Shown here one piece after another: positions 33,493 through 40,709 of a DNA stretch of 54,599 bases (its first letter is position 1; each line of letters begins with the position of its first letter). The DNA comes from JBGOTP01 sp041476545 (lineage in GTDB: Bacteria > Acidobacteriota > Vicinamibacteria > Vicinamibacterales > CAVVIG01): the NCBI GenBank assembly GCA_041476545.1, contig JBGOTP010000002.1, positions 1 through 54,599 on the forward strand, in the 5' to 3' direction. The notes under the pieces are model-generated. The model was not told the origin of the DNA and made no database searches. It saw only the letters and a list, made by a program, of their open reading frames with translations. The translations under genes and the position numbers were made by a program.

Positions 33493-34488
33493 TCAGCGCT
33501 TCTCTTCCGCGCGGGCTCCGCTCAGAATGCCCGTCATGGCGTAGTTGCCTTCGTGGCAGGCGACTTCATAGATCTGTTCCGTCGTCCGCTTCAGCGGCAC
33601 GGCCGCTGTCCACGGTTGCGTCCATGCCGTCGGATCGTCGAGGGTGACTTGGTAGCCGATTCCGCCCGGACCCGTGCGCGTGAAGCGCTCGACGAGGTGC
33701 AGGTTCTCGCCTGACCCGAACACATTGTTCAGTGGTGTGAAATTCGTCGTGTCGACGACGAGGGTCTGGCCTTCCCAATGACCGCGCGAATCGCCGGCCC
33801 AGCGCCTGATGCGCGGCGAAAGATGCGGTCCGCCCTGCAGGGGAATGACGCGGGCCTCGTGGATGTTTTCCATCAGCAGCACGACATACCCTGGACTCTG
33901 AAGGATTTGGACATAGGTGAGGTTGCCGCCGCGCAGGCGTGGGACTTCGTACGTGAGACAGCGCACTTCGTTGGCGAGCGCCTCGGGATCGCTCGGCGAC
34001 GCGACACGCGCCCGCAGGAGCGCCGACTGTCGGGCCTGGCCTCGTGCCGTGTAGGGGATTTTCCCATCGGGCGGATCAACAATCACCGATGTCCGGTTGT
34101 CGAATTCCCGACGCTCGATCGCGAGCGCGTTGTCGGTGGTATTCGCGTTCTTGTACCGATCAACATTCGCGAGCGCCGCAAGAAATACACTGTCGCCGAT
34201 CCCGGCGTCGCTCGCGTCCTTACCAAAGATTCGATCTGCCCTGCGCTGGAGGTCAGCCACTTCCGCGTCACTCAGCAGGACTTTCCCTTCGAGTTCCTTC
34301 GGCCGCTCCAAGGGTGTCGCGCTGTTGTTCATCCACACGCCCTGCAGATCGGGCTGACCGTCCGGGGTGAGCGGCGCGACCCATTTGCCGGCGTTCGCCT
34401 TCTGTCCGGCACGCGCGGATACGGATGATCCAGGTTCGATCAGGACCAGCACAGAGAGCATGACCAGGAGCGCGCGCACGGGACGCAT
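33493..34488 (-). CDS. Secreted protein of an acidobacteria-rich family, function unknown
   Basis: A 331-residue protein with a signal peptide (MRPVRALLVMLSVLVLIEPG). Conserved-looking segments are PDLQGVWMNNSATPLERP, GNLTYVQILQSPGYVVLLME, WAGDSRGHWEGQTLVVDTTN and YEVACHEGNYAMTGILSGAR. I recognise the family from many acidobacterial genomes as 'hypothetical protein' but know no assigned role. The GDSRGHWEG strand and the late cysteine-histidine pair (ACHEG) are the most constant features. ATG 34488 begins the signal; longer readings are possible. Confidence 0.75.
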   Translation of the reverse strand: MRPVRALLVMLSVLVLIEPGSSVSARAGQKANAGKWVAPLTPDGQPDLQGVWMNNSATPLERPKELEGKVLLSDAEVADLQRRADRIFGKDASDAGIGDSVFLAALANVDRYKNANTTDNALAIERREFDNRTSVIVDPPDGKIPYTARGQARQSALLRARVASPSDPEALANEVRCLTYEVPRLRGGNLTYVQILQSPGYVVLLMENIHEARVIPLQGGPHLSPRIRRWAGDSRGHWEGQTLVVDTTNFTPLNNVFGSGENLHLVERFTRTGPGGIGYQVTLDDPTAWTQPWTAAVPLKRTTEQIYEVACHEGNYAMTGILSGARAEEKR

Positions 34489-34535
34489 GATGACCACCTT
34501 CCAGTTCAGAGTAAGGACAACTGTGAGATTGCGCC

Positions 34536-34549
34536 GAGTATACTCGGGG
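34536..34549. promoter_or_regulatory. Palindrome CCGAGTATACTCGG in divergent promoter
   Basis: A perfect 14-bp palindrome whose centre reads TATACT on both strands. It is placed midway between the divergent starts at 34488 and 34572. It could serve as a shared -10 region or an operator. No convincing -35 element was found on either side. Confidence 0.4.
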
Positions 34550-34571
34550 CGGTCGTAGTACAGTCTGGCGC

Positions 34572-35174
34572 ATGCGTATCCGACAAGCGACACACATACT
34601 GGCGGGATTGGTGTGCATCGCGACGATCGCGGCGCCGGCGTGGGCGCAGCCGGCTGCGACGGGAACGCCGGGCGGACAGCTGCGGGGCGAAATCGGGCTG
34701 ACGTTCAACGTCCTGCGGTATGAGGGAGAGACCTCCAGGGCCGGTTTCGGCGTTGATGTCTCCAGAACGATTGGTCAGCCTGGGAACGACGTGAGTGTTC
34801 AAATTGCCGGGGATCTGGGCGTCAGCTATTTTGCCGGCGCTTCCGACGCCACGTACACCTATTCCGGCGCGACGCAGACCTCACTCATGGGTGGCATCCG
34901 ACTCGTCGTGCGTGGCCGGTCCAAGGCGACGCTCTTTGCCCAGGCGCTCGCGGGCGCGATGCGCTGCTGCAGCGAGACCGACGCGGCCACGATGTTCGGA
35001 GTCGGCGTCGACGTGCCCGTCAGTGGGAGACGAGTCAATTTACGGTTGCAGGCCGATGTGCCGGTGGTCTTCTTCAAGGCCGGCGTCAACGACGACGGCA
35101 CGGCCTACGACGCCGGTCACGACTTCGGGTTTCGGGTCAATGTTGGTCTCGCGATTGCCCTCGGCGGTCGATAG
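34572..35174 (+). CDS. Small outer-membrane beta-barrel-like protein
   Basis: A 200-residue protein with a clear signal peptide (ILAGLVCIATIAAPAWAQ). Alternating hydrophobic strands follow (LRGEIGLTFNVLRYEG, VSVQIAGDLGVSYFAG, SLMGGIRLVVRGRSKATLFA, VNLRLQADVPVVFFKAG, FGFRVNVGLAIALG). This pattern fits an eight-stranded OmpA/OmpW-size barrel. It has no C-terminal aromatic residue. No enzymatic motif is seen; the role is unknown. Confidence 0.65.
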   Translation: MRIRQATHILAGLVCIATIAAPAWAQPAATGTPGGQLRGEIGLTFNVLRYEGETSRAGFGVDVSRTIGQPGNDVSVQIAGDLGVSYFAGASDATYTYSGATQTSLMGGIRLVVRGRSKATLFAQALAGAMRCCSETDAATMFGVGVDVPVSGRRVNLRLQADVPVVFFKAGVNDDGTAYDAGHDFGFRVNVGLAIALGGR

Positions 35175-35231
35175 GGCCGGGCGAGCTCGCCCGCCGTCAG
35201 GGCGACTGCCGTTGCGGCGTGAGATGCGTCG

Positions 35232-35879
35232 ATGATTCCCGCGCGAGAAGCCCTCGAACGGCTGCGAGACGGTAACGACCGCTTCATGTCCGGCGTTCGA
35301 ATGAGCGACACGCTGGCGAGCCACACACGCCGCAGCGAAGTGGCGGGTGGCCAGGAGCCATTCGCCATCATTCTCGGATGTTCCGACTCGCGAGTGCCGG
35401 CGGAGATCGTCTTCGATCAGGGGCTGGGCGATCTGTTTGTCATCCGCGTCGCCGGCAACATCGTCGCATCTTCTCAAGTGGGCAGCGTTGAGTTCGCCGC
35501 GGCGCGGTACGGCACGCGCCTGGTCGTCGTACTGGGGCATTCTCAGTGCGGGGCGATTCTGGCCACACTCGAAGAGCTTCAGCGGCCCACGGAAAACCAG
35601 TCACGGAATCTGCGTTCGATCGTTGATCGCGTGCGGCCCTCGGTCGAATCGCTGCTGGCGACCGATCTCCGGCACGACGCGGAAGCGCTGGTCGGGCACG
35701 CCGTGCGGGCCAACGTCCGCGTCTCGGCCAACCATCTGCGGCACGGATCGGAAGTCCTCGAGCAGCTGATCCAGGGCGACGGGCTCCTTGTCGTGGGCGC
35801 TGAATACTCTCTCGAGACCGGCCGGGTTGATTTCTTCGACGGTGTGCCGGCCTACGATCCTTCCGCCGCCACGAATTGA
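35232..35879 (+). CDS. Beta-class carbonic anhydrase
   Basis: A 215-residue protein with all beta-carbonic anhydrase active-site residues: C50, D52 and R54 in GCSDSR, and H103 and C106 in GHSQCGA. It interconverts CO2 and bicarbonate, probably in the cytoplasm since no signal peptide is seen. It is full length for the prokaryotic family. Its 3' end overlaps the convergent MFS gene by 28 bp, which may allow antisense effects. Confidence 0.93.
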   Translation: MIPAREALERLRDGNDRFMSGVRMSDTLASHTRRSEVAGGQEPFAIILGCSDSRVPAEIVFDQGLGDLFVIRVAGNIVASSQVGSVEFAAARYGTRLVVVLGHSQCGAILATLEELQRPTENQSRNLRSIVDRVRPSVESLLATDLRHDAEALVGHAVRANVRVSANHLRHGSEVLEQLIQGDGLLVVGAEYSLETGRVDFFDGVPAYDPSAATN

Positions 35880-37168
35880 CGCCCGCGCGTCTCCGGCCCG
35901 AGCCAGAGCATCGCGACCACGATGATGAGTGAAGACGCGATGCACACCGCCATCGCGTTCGGCAACGTCCAGCCATGGTCCTGAAGCGCGCCGACCGCAT
36001 AGGGCGTGAGCGCGCCGAGCGCGGCTCCCGCGTGGTAGGCGAATCCGGAGCCGACGCCGCGGACGGCGGTGGGAAAGCGCTCCGAGAGGTACGTCGGCAC
36101 GACGCCCCACATCCCCACGCCGAACAGTCCCATGAGCAGCGCGCCCACGACGAGCATGCGCGCGTCCGTGGAGAACAGGTAGATCGGAACCACCACCAGA
36201 CTCGCCAGCGCCGCCATCGTTGCCGCACCTCGGCGTCCCGGTTTGCCCTCGGAGACGTGTCCCCAGACCGCGTCACCGGCGATCCCCCCGAGGTTCAGGG
36301 CGACCAGGTAGGGGAGCGTTGAACGGCCCGCCTCACGCAGGAATGTCGCGTACCAGAACGTGATCGAGTAGTAGGAGAACATGAAGCTGCCGACGAGCAC
36401 CGACGACTGCACGGTTGTCGGAAGCAGGTCGCGGCGGAAGATCCGCAGCAGCGAGACGCTGTCGTGTTGTGCGGTGTCCTGCAAATGCTGTTGCCGCTCG
36501 AGCCAGATCGGGCTCTCCTTCACGTTCTTCCGAATCCAGAGCACGAGCAGCGCCGGCCCAATCCCGATCCAGAACATGGCCCGCCACGCGAGTTCGCCGT
36601 GCGCCGCGAGCGACGGATAGATGAAGGCGAAGACGAGGGCCGACAGCATGAAGCCCCAGTTGTAGCCGCCCTGGAGGAGTCCCGACGCGATGCCGCGCAG
36701 ATGCGCAGGCCAGTGCTCGAGGACCAGGGGCATGCCGGCCGCCCATTCGCCGCCCATGCCGATACCGAAGAGCGCCCGGAACCCGAACAGCATCGCGTAC
36801 GACGTCGAGAACCCGCTCAGTCCCGCGAAGAGCGAGAACCAGAGGATCGAGAACATGAGGGGAAGACGGCGTCCCCACTTGTCGGCCGCCGTGCCCGCCG
36901 CGGCGCCGCCGACAAACCTCATGAGCAACGTGACGGTGCCAAGCGCCCCGGCCAGCGCCCGGTCCACGGTGAACGAACGCTCGATGTCGATCAGGATGAA
37001 GGTGACGATGGTGAAGTCGAAACCGTCGAGGACCCAGCCGAGGAACGTGGCCCAGAAGGCGCGCCACTGGGTCGCGTCGACCTGGCGGTACCAGGGCTCG
37101 GCGTTGGAATCAGAGCTGAGAGCAGAGGGCTGAGGGCTTGGCCTGGGTTGGCCGGTGGATGTTGCCAC
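35852..37168 (-). CDS. MFS transporter, metabolite/aromatic acid:H+ symporter type
   Basis: A 438-residue permease with 12 predicted membrane segments. The first helix carries GWVLDGFDFTIVTF, the D-G-F-D motif of the AAHS/SHS and sialate groups; DKWGRRLPL is the loop 2-3 motif, and GMGGEWAAGMPLV marks helix 4. It probably imports a carboxylate with protons. The first ~25 residues (GQPRPSPQPSALSSDS) are encoded by repeat DNA and precede the usual N-terminus. GTG 37168 is the only early start. Substrate unknown. Confidence 0.85.
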   Translation of the reverse strand: MATSTGQPRPSPQPSALSSDSNAEPWYRQVDATQWRAFWATFLGWVLDGFDFTIVTFILIDIERSFTVDRALAGALGTVTLLMRFVGGAAAGTAADKWGRRLPLMFSILWFSLFAGLSGFSTSYAMLFGFRALFGIGMGGEWAAGMPLVLEHWPAHLRGIASGLLQGGYNWGFMLSALVFAFIYPSLAAHGELAWRAMFWIGIGPALLVLWIRKNVKESPIWLERQQHLQDTAQHDSVSLLRIFRRDLLPTTVQSSVLVGSFMFSYYSITFWYATFLREAGRSTLPYLVALNLGGIAGDAVWGHVSEGKPGRRGAATMAALASLVVVPIYLFSTDARMLVVGALLMGLFGVGMWGVVPTYLSERFPTAVRGVGSGFAYHAGAALGALTPYAVGALQDHGWTLPNAMAVCIASSLIIVVAMLWLGPETRGRQFVAAEGS

Positions 37169-37228
37169 GTTCAGCCCTTATCCCTTGACCCTGAGCCCTG
37201 ACCCTTAGCCCTGTAGCACTCAGCCCTG
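37100..37228. repeat. GAGGGCTGAGGGCT / AGCCCTGACCCT tandem-inverted repeat
   Basis: Short units around AGCCCTNA recur between 37171 and 37228 (CAGCCCTTATCCC, AGCCCTGACCC, AGCCCTGTAGC, AGCCCTGCAC). The complementary orientation (AGAGGGCTGAGGGCTT) lies at 37121-37140, inside the MFS reading frame. The two orientations could fold back on each other around the MFS start. This is an intergenic repeat that has run into the coding region. Confidence 0.55.
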
Positions 37229-37230
37229 CA

Positions 37231-38031
37231 CTAGTACTTGTCGTAACCCTCGGTGAGCTGGATGTAGGTGCCGAGCGGATCGGTGAGGAAGGCGGATTTG
37301 AGCCCGGTGACCGCGTCCACGTGGTACGGGATGTCGAACTTGACCCCCTTGGCTTCGAGCTTCTTGCAGTACGCCTCGAGGTTCTTGATTTCGAAGCCGA
37401 TGTGATCGATGGCCCGGCCCTTGGTCGGTGGTGCGACGGCGCGCGCGGTGCCGAAACTGAAGTTCATCCCAGGCGCGTTGGCGGTTGTGGTGATCGTGCC
37501 GCGCTTGAACGGCTCGAGGTTGAACGTCTGGACGTACCAGTCCATCAGCTTCACGTAGTCGGGCGTCAGAAAGTGGAGGTGATACCCAATCACGTTCTGC
37601 TTCATCGTCTTGTCTTCCTGCAGTTCGACGCGGATGCCATCGGGCGTCACGAGGTACGCGTTGGGGAACCCCTCCGAGCCGGTGAACACGTTCTCCACCT
37701 CCATGCCCGCGGCCTTCCATCGGTCGAAGAGGGCCTGGGTATCCTTCACCTTGAACCCGAAGTGATCCATCACCGTTCCCCGCGAGACGCCGGTCGGCTC
37801 CTGCTTGTGCAGAATGAGCAGCATGCCGGGGAACTTGATCGCCGTCACGGGGCCCTTCTGCACCACCACGCCTTCGAAGTACTCGACCCAGAGCTTCTTG
37901 TGCACGTCGATGTCGCGGACGTTCACTTCCACGATCCCGTAGGTGAGGCCGTCTTTGTTCGGCGGCGCGAGCTGGGCGTACGCGGGCGAGGCCAGCACGA
38001 ACGCCAGGGCAGCGGATAACAGCAGCTTCAT
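37231..38031 (-). CDS. Secreted two-domain VOC (glyoxalase-like) protein
   Basis: A 266-residue protein with a signal peptide (MKLLLSAALAFVLASPAYAQ) and two VOC modules. The first runs from YGIVEVNVRDIDVHKKLWV through DHFGFKVKD to DGIRVELQED. The second runs from HLHFLTPDYVKLMDWYV through DHIGFEIKN to DPLGTYIQLTEGYDKY. Histidines and late glutamates at equivalent places (MDHFGF, VELQ; IDHIGF, IQLTE) could bind a metal. Periplasmic VOC proteins of this kind have no settled reaction. An AGGAG site precedes the ATG at 38031. Confidence 0.82.
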   Translation of the reverse strand: MKLLLSAALAFVLASPAYAQLAPPNKDGLTYGIVEVNVRDIDVHKKLWVEYFEGVVVQKGPVTAIKFPGMLLILHKQEPTGVSRGTVMDHFGFKVKDTQALFDRWKAAGMEVENVFTGSEGFPNAYLVTPDGIRVELQEDKTMKQNVIGYHLHFLTPDYVKLMDWYVQTFNLEPFKRGTITTTANAPGMNFSFGTARAVAPPTKGRAIDHIGFEIKNLEAYCKKLEAKGVKFDIPYHVDAVTGLKSAFLTDPLGTYIQLTEGYDKY

Positions 38032-38114
38032 CGAACTCCTCCGCATCGGTGACTGAAAGCGGGATTGTAGTCCCTGGCGCCCAAAGACGATAGGGGCTGG
38101 GCTACACTGCCCCG

Positions 38115-39185
38115 GTGCAAACGATGCGAACGTTCCGCTCCGACAACAACGCCGGGCTGTGCCCGGAGGCGCTCCAGGCGATAGCCGACGCCAACACGGG
38201 CCATCACGCCGCCTACGGCGACGATGAGTGCACGGAACGAGCCGTTGCGGCATTTCGCACCATCTTCGGGGCGGACGTGGAGGTCTTTTTCGTGGCGACC
38301 GGTACGGCGGCGAACACGTTGGCGATTGCCGCGCTCACCGATCCGTGGCAACAGATCCTCTGCCACGCCAACAGTCATGTGAATGTCGACGAGTCCACGG
38401 CGCCCGAGCGAATCACGCACTGCCGTGTCGCCGCGATTCCCTCGGACGCGCCCACGCTCACGCCTCAGGACATCCGACACGCTGCCGTTTCCACGCGCGG
38501 CGACGTCCACCAGCCGCAGCCGGGCGTGCTCTCGATCGCGAACTCCACGGAGTTGGGGGCGATCTACACGCCGGCCCAGATCCGTGAGCTGTGTGAGACC
38601 GCGCACGAGTTGGGCTATCGCGTGCACGTCGATGGGGCGCGCTTTGCCAATGCGGTGGCGTCCGTCGGCTGCGATCCGCGCGAGTTGACGCGTGACGCCG
38701 GCGTGGACGCGCTGTCGTTTGGCGGCACGAAGAACGGGCTGGCGTTCGGCGAGGCCGTGGTGTTCTTTCCCCAGCCTCAGACATTCGCATGGTTCGCTCG
38801 CGCCGTTGAGACGTTTCCTTTTCATCGCAAGGGGACCGGCCATCTGCTGAGCAAGCACCGGTTCGTCACGGCGCCCTTTGAAGCGGTCCTTCGCGGTGGC
38901 GCGTGGCTCGCGCATGCGGCTCACGCCAACGCCATGGCCGCCCGGCTGGCACAGGGGCTTGTCTCGCTCGGGTACACGCTGCCGCATCCGACCGACGCCA
39001 ATGCCGTATTCGTCAGGCTCTCGCCGCCAGCCGACGCGCATCTGCGAAGCCGGGGCCACGGCTATTATCCGTTCGGTCCGAACGGATTGGTGAGGCTGAT
39101 GTGCAGCTTCAACACGAATCCCGCCGATGTTGACGCGCTTCTCGCCGATGCTGGCGATGTCGCGGCGGACCGTCGTGGAGTGTGA
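38115..39185 (+). CDS. Low-specificity L-threonine aldolase-like PLP enzyme
   Basis: About 356 residues with the beta-eliminating lyase/threonine aldolase fold. It has FRSDNNAGLCPEAL at the N-terminus, ATGTAANTLAI (phosphate loop), VHVDGARFANA (the PLP-ring aspartate and arginine) and the lysine near 206 in LSFGGTKNG. It would cleave L-threonine or allo-threonine to glycine and acetaldehyde. GTG 38115 or ATG 38124 are both possible starts. A TACACT box ending 6 bp before the GTG suggests a very short leader. Confidence 0.88.
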   Translation: MQTMRTFRSDNNAGLCPEALQAIADANTGHHAAYGDDECTERAVAAFRTIFGADVEVFFVATGTAANTLAIAALTDPWQQILCHANSHVNVDESTAPERITHCRVAAIPSDAPTLTPQDIRHAAVSTRGDVHQPQPGVLSIANSTELGAIYTPAQIRELCETAHELGYRVHVDGARFANAVASVGCDPRELTRDAGVDALSFGGTKNGLAFGEAVVFFPQPQTFAWFARAVETFPFHRKGTGHLLSKHRFVTAPFEAVLRGGAWLAHAAHANAMAARLAQGLVSLGYTLPHPTDANAVFVRLSPPADAHLRSRGHGYYPFGPNGLVRLMCSFNTNPADVDALLADAGDVAADRRGV

Positions 39186-39200
39186 GGTCCAACATCCCGT

Positions 39201-39248
39201 CGATCGCGAAAGTGGAAATGCCAATGATCCACTTTCTGGTTGCGATCG
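39201..39248 (+). promoter_or_regulatory. Strong imperfect hairpin in the intergenic leader
   Basis: The outer arms CGATCGC (39201-39207) and GCGATCG (39242-39248) pair perfectly. The inner arms GAAAGTGGA (39208-39216) and TCCACTTTC (39228-39236) also pair, giving a 16-bp stem with an 11-base loop and a 5-base bulge. No T-run follows. A 13-codon frame, MPMIHFLVAIGLV, starts in the loop (39218-39259). A weak TTGCGA...TAGAGT promoter could lie on its 3' side. It may be regulatory RNA or a processing site. Confidence 0.5.
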
Positions 39249-39297
39249 GGCTCGTCTGAAGAGTAGAGTCGGGGCTCAGGTACAGCCGCCTTTCGAA

Positions 39298-39329
39298 GCC
39301 GTCGTGGCAGATTCTGCCCGGCGGCTTTT
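39298..39329 (+). terminator. Intrinsic terminator with a competing upstream arm
   Basis: GCCGTCG-T-GGCAG pairs with CTGCC-CGGCGGC around an ATT loop (about 12 bp with one bulge), followed by TTTT. An upstream AGCCGCC (39284-39290) is perfectly complementary to GGCGGCT (39320-39326) and could replace the 5' arm. The site is 34 bp before the next start codon. It either ends the threonine aldolase transcript or acts as an attenuator for the hydrolase gene. Confidence 0.65.
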
Positions 39330-39363
39330 GTATTTCCGTGAGTGTTTTCGAAGGGACAAGACC

Positions 39364-40203
39364 ATGAGTCAGGACGCATCTCGAACGGCCTCGGGGAGTG
39401 AAGCCCGGCATGATATGACGAAGCGACGAGTTCTCTACGACATGCCGGGTACGGACCGTGTGATTGTCCGGCGCGATCTCGAGTTCCGCGCGGCCGACGG
39501 GGGCGCTCTCACGCTGGATCTCTACTATCCGCCTGACTCGAAACCTGGAAGATCGATCCCGGCGACTGTCATAGTCGGCGGCTATCCTGGCGAGGGGGCC
39601 GAGAAGAAGCTCGGATGCCGGTTCACGGACATGGCGTTCATCGATTCATGGGGACGACTGATCGCGGCCTCTGGAGTCGTGGCAATCGCCTACACGAACC
39701 GGGCGCCCGAAGCGGACCTTCGAGCGCTGCTCGCGCACGTGAGGCAGGATGCCCGCGCCTTGGGCGTTGACGACCGCAGGATTGGTCTGTGGGCCGCCTC
39801 CGGCAACGTGCCGCTGGCCCTGTCATTGCTCATGGATGCCGACAGGGAGCACGTCAGATGCGCGGCCCTTTGCTATGGATACATGCTGGATTTCGACGAG
39901 GAGACGGGCGTGGCGGACGCGGCGCGGCCGTTCGGCTTCGTCAATCCCTGCGTGGGGAAGTCAGTCGAGGATCTGTCGACGGACGTACCGATCTTTCTGG
40001 CGAGATCGGGTCAGGACGAGTGCCCGCGCTTGAACGAAACGCTCGACCGTTTCGTGGCGGCTGCGCTGGCCCGCAATCTTCCCATTTCGCTCGTCAATCA
40101 CGCGATGGCCCCGCACGCGTTCGATCTCGTTCACGACAGCGAGACGTCGCGGGAGATCATCCGGCAGATTCTGGGGTTCCTCACTTTCAATCTCACGCAG
40201 TAA
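39364..40203 (+). CDS. Alpha/beta hydrolase (dienelactone-hydrolase-like)
   Basis: A 279-residue protein. Strands LTLDLYYPPDS, ATVIVGGYPGE and VVAIAYTNRAP lead to the presumed nucleophile in GLWAASGNVPLAL, an elbow-like A-x-S-x-N instead of the usual G-x-S-x-G. An aspartate (SGQDECPRL) and a histidine (HAMAPHAFDL) follow in the expected order. It is cytoplasmic, with no signal peptide. The GAAGGGA site fits the ATG at 39364. It is preceded by a structured leader. Its 3' end overlaps the convergent DinB-like gene by 11 bp. Substrate unknown. Confidence 0.75.
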   Translation: MSQDASRTASGSEARHDMTKRRVLYDMPGTDRVIVRRDLEFRAADGGALTLDLYYPPDSKPGRSIPATVIVGGYPGEGAEKKLGCRFTDMAFIDSWGRLIAASGVVAIAYTNRAPEADLRALLAHVRQDARALGVDDRRIGLWAASGNVPLALSLLMDADREHVRCAALCYGYMLDFDEETGVADAARPFGFVNPCVGKSVEDLSTDVPIFLARSGQDECPRLNETLDRFVAAALARNLPISLVNHAMAPHAFDLVHDSETSREIIRQILGFLTFNLTQ

Positions 40204-40702
40204 AGGATGGGGCGGCAACACCGAGCCCTGACAGCGGGAGCGCGTTTGCGGATGCGGCGTCGCCCGTGACGACGCGGCGGTGATAGTCGATCTGGCCGAG
40301 GTGATACGCAAGGTGAGAGAGCAGATGCAGCAGGAACAGGCGCGTGGACATCGAGCGTCCACCTACGGCAACCGGAAACGGCGCCTCCAGCATGGACTCC
40401 GACAGATGCGACAGCCCGGCCTCGACCTCGCGGCGCGTCTCGACAATCAGCGTGAGGAGTTCGGCACGCGTGACGTCACGGACCGCAAACTCCGCCTCGC
40501 GGTCTCGAACATAGCCGCCCCGACCGATTGCCGAGCCGATGAAGTACCGAAGGTTCCCGACGAGGTGCAGGACGAGCGTCCCTCCGACGTTTGGCGCGCC
40601 TGGGATTGCGTTCCAGACGGACGCATCGGTCGGATAGAGATCCACCTCGCGGCGGAGCGCATCCAGTTCACGGATCAGCAGCACGACGAGATCCGACGTC
40701 AT
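40193..40702 (-). CDS. DinB-like four-helix protein
   Basis: A 169-residue helical protein. Histidines at LVLHLVGNLRYFIG and at FLLHLLSHLAYHLGQIDYHRR give the H...H-x3-H spacing of the DinB/YfiT metal-binding superfamily. Members include thiol-dependent S-transferases and uncharacterised stress proteins. The length fits the family. It is the downstream gene behind the M16 peptidase, separated by only 7 bp, so it is probably co-transcribed. The function is not deducible. Confidence 0.75.
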   Translation of the reverse strand: MTSDLVVLLIRELDALRREVDLYPTDASVWNAIPGAPNVGGTLVLHLVGNLRYFIGSAIGRGGYVRDREAEFAVRDVTRAELLTLIVETRREVEAGLSHLSESMLEAPFPVAVGGRSMSTRLFLLHLLSHLAYHLGQIDYHRRVVTGDAASANALPLSGLGVAAPSFTA

Positions 40703-40709
40703 CCCACTC

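Noticed and set aside
39186..39363. Known riboswitch classes (SAM, SAH, TPP, cobalamin, c-di-GMP, ZTP, fluoride)
   Set aside because: None of their conserved core sequences could be recognised in the leader.
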